Positions 60,493 through 64,000 of a DNA stretch of 64,000 nucleotides are shown in pieces. This DNA is from Streptomyces seoulensis (GTDB lineage: Bacteria; Actinomycetota; Actinomycetes; Streptomycetales; Streptomycetaceae), in NCBI RefSeq assembly GCF_022846655.1, contig NZ_AP025667.1:4129001-4193000 (forward strand), given 5' to 3'. Made by a program: the position numbers and the translations under genes. How positions within the stretch are numbered: the first letter of the stretch is position 1; each line of letters starts with the position of its first letter. Below the pieces are notes generated by a model. The model saw nothing but the letters and a program-made list of their open reading frames with translations, was not told the DNA's origin and did not search any database.

Positions 60493-60987
60493 TCATCTGG
60501 ACAGCGCGGGTTTGAGCGGCAGGGCGGCCCAGATCACCTTGCCGCCGCTCGCCGTGTGCTCCACGTCGACCGCGCCGCCCGCCTCCCGTGCCACCTCGCG
60601 CACCAGGAGCAGGCCCCGGCCGCCGGTCTGGGCGTGGTCGGCCTCCAGCGCGGTCGGCCGGTAGGGGTGGTTGTCCTCCACCGACACCCGGACCCACTCG
60701 GCGCCCACGGCCACCTCCACCCCGAGCACCGGGGAGAGCAGGGCCGCGTGCTTGACGGCGTTCGTGACCAGCTCGGAGACGATCAGCAGCAGCCCGTGCA
60801 CCACTTCGTCCGCGACCGGTACGCCCTGGCGCATCAGCAGGTCCCGTACGGCATGCCTCGCCTGCGGGACCGAGGCGTCCACGGCGGGGGCGGTGAACCG
60901 CCACACGCCCTCGTACGGCAGGGGTCCGGGCGGATGCTCGGCGCCCTCCGCTGGGCGCGGCACACCTCCGCGCCCGTGGTTGTCCAT
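60493..60987 (-). CDS. Anti-sigma-factor-type ATP-binding protein
   Basis: A 164-residue HATPase_c_2 (SpoIIAB/RsbW-like) protein: 'RHAVRDLLMRQG', N-box 'LIVSELVTNAVKHAALLSPV', G-boxes 'VEDNHPY' and 'GGRGLLLVREVAREAG'. Streptomyces encode many such stand-alone kinases that bind anti-anti-sigma factors or sigma-B-type factors. No partner gene is adjacent. ATG 60987 is chosen; a GTG at 61023 would add 12 residues. Confidence 0.88.
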   Translation of the reverse strand: MDNHGRGGVPRPAEGAEHPPGPLPYEGVWRFTAPAVDASVPQARHAVRDLLMRQGVPVADEVVHGLLLIVSELVTNAVKHAALLSPVLGVEVAVGAEWVRVSVEDNHPYRPTALEADHAQTGGRGLLLVREVAREAGGAVDVEHTASGGKVIWAALPLKPALSR

Positions 60988-61266
60988 CGTCCGGTCGCCA
61001 CCCTCGCGCTCGATTGTCACCACACGTCGAGTGTTGGTAACGAGGGGGTGCGCCCCGGAGAACTGAACACAAGTCAGCGGGTATCGAACGGTTACGACCG
61101 GTCTCGCACGATGCGGTCGTGCGGATGACCGGTCCTGTCCGTGGGGTGTCCGGTTCGAGAACTATTCGGTTTGTACGGGTTAGCCGGGCCCTCCGCGCCG
61201 GCTGAGAGCCAACTCACCCGGACGGCACCGGCGCCCGGCCCGGTCGGCGTGGATAGCATCCGCCGC
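60988..61266. other. Divergent intergenic region with nested inverted repeats
   Basis: About 280 bases between the anti-sigma-type gene and the enoyl-CoA hydratase gene. CGCACGA (61105-61111) and TCGTGCG (61117-61123) form a hairpin, flanked on each side by the palindrome GACCGGTC (61096-61103 and 61127-61134). On the + strand TAGCAT (61254-61259) ends seven bases before the hydratase ATG and could be its -10 box; no -35 box is clear. Confidence 0.45.
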
Positions 61267-62022
61267 ATGGAGCCCGAGCTGTCGCACGGCGTCGCGGACC
61301 GCGTCGCCACCGTCGTCATCCGCCACCCGGCCAAGCGCAACGCCATGACGGCCGCGATGTGGCGGGCGCTGCCCCCGCTGCTGGCGGACCTGGCCGCCGA
61401 TCCCGGAGTGCGGACGCTGGTGCTCACCGGGGAGGGCGGCACCTTCTGCGCGGGCGCGGACATCTCCACGCTGCGGGGTTCGCCGGCCGAGGCGCAGGGC
61501 CTGGCGGTGGCCGCCGAGGAGGCGCTGGCCGCGTTCCCCAAGCCGACCCTCGCCGCGATCCGGGGCCACTGCGTGGGCGGCGGGGCGCAGCTCGCGGCCG
61601 CCTGCGATCTGCGCCTGGCGGAGGAGGGCGCGCTGTTCGGGGTGACACCGGCGAGGCTCGGCATCGTCTACCCGGCCTCCTCCACGCGCCGCCTGGTCTC
61701 GCTGGTCGGGCCGGCCACCGCCAAGTACCTCCTCTTCTCGGCCGACTTGATCGACAGCGCCCGCGCCCTGCGCACCGGACTGGTGGACGAGGTGCTCGCG
61801 GTGGGCGACCTGGACAAGCGGGTGGCCGCCCTCACGGCCACCCTGGCCACCCGCTCCCTGCTGACCCAGGCCGCCGCCAAGGAGTACGCCGACGGCCGCA
61901 CCGACCGCGACGCCCACTGGACGTCCGAGGCCCTCGCCGCCACCGACACGCAGGAGGGCGTGACGGCCTTCCTGGAACGCCGCGAACCCCGTTTCACCTG
62001 GAGCGCGCCTACGACAGGATGA
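61267..62022 (+). CDS. Enoyl-CoA hydratase/isomerase family protein
   Basis: A 251-residue crotonase-fold protein. The oxyanion hole is formed by 'GGTFCAGADISTLRG' and 'IRGHCVGGGAQLAAACDLRLAEEGALFGVTPARLGIVYP'. It probably hydrates or isomerises an acyl-CoA; the substrate is not evident. The message is likely leaderless. Its 3' end overlaps the convergent DJ-1 gene by 14 bases. Confidence 0.9.
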   Translation: MEPELSHGVADRVATVVIRHPAKRNAMTAAMWRALPPLLADLAADPGVRTLVLTGEGGTFCAGADISTLRGSPAEAQGLAVAAEEALAAFPKPTLAAIRGHCVGGGAQLAAACDLRLAEEGALFGVTPARLGIVYPASSTRRLVSLVGPATAKYLLFSADLIDSARALRTGLVDEVLAVGDLDKRVAALTATLATRSLLTQAAAKEYADGRTDRDAHWTSEALAATDTQEGVTAFLERREPRFTWSAPTTG

Positions 62023-62644
62023 ACCGGCTCCGCTCGCGCAGGGCGGCGACCAGGTGGGCGGGTGCCTTGGCCGGCGAACCGGCGTCGTAGGGCGGCTGCG
62101 GGTCGTACTCCTGGCCGAGCTGGACGGTCTGGGCGTACTCGTCGCCCGCGATCCGGCCGAGCAGGGTGAGGCCCATGTCGATCCCGGCGGACACCCCGGC
62201 GGCCGTGACGTACTTGCCGTCGGTCACCACGCGTTCCGCGACCGGTTCGGCGCCGAACCGCTTCAGTTCCTCGATGGCCAGCCAGTGCGAGGTGGCGCGA
62301 CGGCCCTCCAGCAGTCCGGCGGCGCCCAGCAGCAGCGAGCCGGTGCACACCGAGGTGGTCCAGGTGCTGGTGGCGTCCGCCCGGCGCAGCCAGTCGAGCA
62401 GCGGGGCGTGCTCCATCAGCGCGCTCTGGCCCGGACCGCCCGGCACCACCACCACGTCGGGGCTGGTCACCTCGGCCAGCGACCGGTCGGCGACCAGGGC
62501 GAGCGCGCCGGTGTCGGTGCGCACGGGGCCGGGCCGCTCGGCGACGAAGACGGTCTCCGCGTCCGGTGTGCGGGCCAGGGCCTCGTACGGTCCGACCGCG
62601 TCCAGGGCGGTGAAGCGGTCGTAGAGGACGACGGCGATCTGCAT
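62009..62644 (-). CDS. DJ-1/PfpI family protein
   Basis: A 211-residue DJ-1/PfpI protein. The nucleophile cysteine is in 'TSVCTGSLLLGAAGLLEGRRATSHW', and 'VVVPGGPGQSALM' forms the typical strand-turn. Relatives act as isonitrile hydratases, glyoxalases or chaperones. It is very similar in this core to the first half of the next gene, so the two are paralogues. The gap to the AraC-type gene is 50 bases. Confidence 0.9.
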   Translation of the reverse strand: MQIAVVLYDRFTALDAVGPYEALARTPDAETVFVAERPGPVRTDTGALALVADRSLAEVTSPDVVVVPGGPGQSALMEHAPLLDWLRRADATSTWTTSVCTGSLLLGAAGLLEGRRATSHWLAIEELKRFGAEPVAERVVTDGKYVTAAGVSAGIDMGLTLLGRIAGDEYAQTVQLGQEYDPQPPYDAGSPAKAPAHLVAALRERSRFILS

Positions 62645-62694
62645 GGCGGTCCTTTCGACGGGTGCGCCCAAGTCGGCGCGGGAAGACGGGGAAG

Positions 62695-63663
62695 TCAGCG
62701 CGGGAGTACGGGGTGGAAGCGGCGGCGGTACTCCGCCGGGGCGGTGCCGAGCGCCTTGAGGAAGGCGCGGCGCATGGATTCGGGGGTGCCGTAGCCGCTC
62801 GCGCGGGCGACCTCCTCGACCGAGGCGGAGGTGTCCTCCAGCAGCCTGCGGGCGTGTTCCAGCCGGACCCGGTCGACGTGGCGGCCCGGTGTCGTGCCGG
62901 TCTCGGCGGTGAAGGCGCGGGCGAAGTGACGCGGGGAGAGCCGGGCGCGGGCGGCCAGGGCGTCGACGGAGAGGTCGGCGTCCGGGTGCTCGGTGATCCA
63001 GCGCTGGACCTCCCGCAGCGGCTCGCGGGAGGCGGTCTGCGCGGCGAGCTGGGCGCTGAACTGCGCCTGGTTGCCGGGCCGGCGCAGGAAGACCACGAGG
63101 TGCCGGGCGACGGTGAGCGCGACCTGACGGTCCAGGTCCTCCTCCACCAGGGCCAGCGCCAGGTCGATGCCGGAGGTGACGCCCGCCGACGTGGCCACAT
63201 GCCCGTCGCGCACATAGATCGGCTCGGGCTCCACCGTCACGGCCGGGTGCTCGCGGGCCAGCCGCTCGCAGTGCGCCCAGTGCGTGGTGGCGCGGCGGCC
63301 GTCCAGCAGCCCGGCGGCGGCGAGGAGGAGGGCGCCGGTGCACACGGACACCAGGCGCGTCGCCCCGGGCCCGTGATCGCGCAGCCACTCGACCAGCGCC
63401 GGGTCGGGGCGGCGGGTGCCCGCACCGCCGGGGACCAGCAGGGTGTGCGGGCCGGGTGCGGCGGTGAGCGCCAGGTCGGGTACGAGGTTCAGGCCGCTGG
63501 AGCTGCGCACCGGGCCGCCGTCCAGGGAGGCGGTGCGCATCCGGTAGCTGCCCGGCGCGAGCCGCTCGGCACCGGTGAAGACCTCCAGCGGGCCCGTGAT
63601 GTCGAGGCTCTGTACGTCGTCGAAGAGGACGAGGAGGACCGTGCGCGGGGCGGGCTGCGGCAT
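62695..63663 (-). CDS. GlxA-type regulator: DJ-1 domain fused to AraC DNA-binding domain
   Basis: A 322-residue transcription factor. Residues about 1-190 are a DJ-1/PfpI domain ('LVLFDDVQSLDITGPLEVF', 'VSVCTGALLLAAAGLLDGRRATTHW'), and residues about 215-315 form an AraC domain with two helix-turn-helices ('DALAARARLSPRHFARAFTAETGTTPGRHVDRVRLEHARRLLE', 'VARASGYGTPESMRRAFLKALG'). It probably regulates the adjacent DJ-1 gene, with which it is likely cotranscribed. Confidence 0.93.
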   Translation of the reverse strand: MPQPAPRTVLLVLFDDVQSLDITGPLEVFTGAERLAPGSYRMRTASLDGGPVRSSSGLNLVPDLALTAAPGPHTLLVPGGAGTRRPDPALVEWLRDHGPGATRLVSVCTGALLLAAAGLLDGRRATTHWAHCERLAREHPAVTVEPEPIYVRDGHVATSAGVTSGIDLALALVEEDLDRQVALTVARHLVVFLRRPGNQAQFSAQLAAQTASREPLREVQRWITEHPDADLSVDALAARARLSPRHFARAFTAETGTTPGRHVDRVRLEHARRLLEDTSASVEEVARASGYGTPESMRRAFLKALGTAPAEYRRRFHPVLPR

Positions 63664-63817
63664 ACGGTCGATTCTCGGGCGGGCCGTCCGTGTCCGCAAT
63701 GACGGATAGCCCACCTTTCCTGCCACCGAAGACGGCCGGACGTGACCAGGCGTGCCGGGACGACGCGCGGGTACCCGGTGCGGACCGGGCGACCGCCGGG
63801 TGGATTGGAGTTCTCTC

Positions 63818-63937
63818 ATGTTCCGTGCCATCGCCGATGTGCTGCGCCAGATAGGCGGCGCCATCGCGACCGTCGTCACCCTGCCGTTCCGGGCACTCGC
63901 CCGGCTGTTCGGCGGGGCCTCCAGCGGCCGCGCCTGA
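63818..63937 (+). CDS. LPFR-motif small protein
   Basis: A 39-residue peptide beginning MFRAIADVLRQIGG with an amphipathic or membrane-skimming helix and the motif 'LPFRALARLFGG'. Short proteins with this LPFR motif are widespread in Streptomyces; their role is unknown. GGAG lies seven bases before the ATG. A weak hairpin (GGGCGC / GCGCCC, 63942-63958) follows the stop. The 154 bases between it and the divergent regulator hold the promoters but show no clear boxes. Confidence 0.8.
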   Translation: MFRAIADVLRQIGGAIATVVTLPFRALARLFGGASSGRA

Positions 63938-64000
63938 CACGGGGCGCCCGGTGCGCCCTGCCGTCCGTTCTCCGCCGCCACCTGCCACAATTGCCGCGCA

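Noticed and set aside
61096..61134. Attachment site or recombination site formed by GACCGGTC repeats
   Set aside because: There is no integrase gene, no tRNA gene and no distant copy in the window; the symmetry is more likely regulatory or chance.

Overview
The window is a very GC-rich chromosomal segment whose protein families, codon use, start-codon mix (ATG, GTG and TTG) and dense ATGA/GTGA overlaps point to a Streptomyces species. Two markers support this: a conservon (cvnABCD) and a Streptomyces-type hopanoid locus followed by an idi gene. No rRNA, tRNA, CRISPR array, insertion sequence or prophage was recognised.

Layout. 1-1,083: the 3' end and C-terminal half of a split transketolase. 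1,080-4,693: an MmcQ/YjbR protein, a LysR regulator and the threonine-degradation pair tdh-kbl. 4,887-9,170: a conservon transcribed leftwards, with a GAF protein at its 3' end. 9,542-12,686: a membrane protein that appears frameshifted, a barstar-like protein and a SulP transporter. 12,703-25,736: an organosulfur-scavenging island. A ten-gene leftward operon encodes an SsuD-like monooxygenase, a GNAT enzyme, two binding lipoproteins, a permease, an ATPase, three further luciferase-like monooxygenases and SsuE. Facing away from it are a second permease and an FAD protein. 25,787-29,471: a second, ssu/tau-type sulfonate operon (permease, binding protein, ATPase, TauD-like dioxygenase). Each leftward sulfur operon is preceded by a short ORF of the actinobacterial cysteine leader-peptide type, too short for routine gene calling, which suggests control by cysteine supply. 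29,895-36,390: a membrane-anchored sigma-like protein, an SRPBCC protein, a PASTA protein, a metallo-beta-lactamase-fold hydrolase, a GDSL hydrolase and a protein phosphatase.

36,410-50,094 is the hopanoid locus. In order of transcription it holds a mini-ORF, hpnC, hpnD, hpnE, a polyprenyl synthase, shc, hpnG, hpnH, ispG, dxs and an aminotransferase. An XRE-cupin regulator with two tandem palindromic operators and a 40-residue membrane peptide follow. The locus carries its own copies of two MEP-pathway genes, so precursor supply and triterpenoid synthesis are encoded together.

50,392-57,404 is a cell-envelope cluster: two CDP-alcohol phosphotransferase-fold proteins, a nucleotidyltransferase, an sn-glycerol-1-phosphate dehydrogenase-like enzyme, a family 2 glycosyltransferase and a teichoic-acid-type ABC exporter. 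It looks like a pathway for making and exporting a phosphodiester-linked polymer or glycolipid of unknown structure. 57,686-63,937: galE, a cation efflux protein, idi, an anti-sigma-type ATPase, an enoyl-CoA hydratase, two DJ-1-family proteins (one fused to an AraC domain) and an LPFR small protein.

The least expected features are three unrelated genes that each carry an in-frame 15-bp tandem repeat at the 3' end, two of them built on the same CCACATG core read in different frames; the paired cysteine leader peptides; and the uncharacterised CDP-alcohol envelope cluster, where one phosphotransferase lacks its last motif aspartate.
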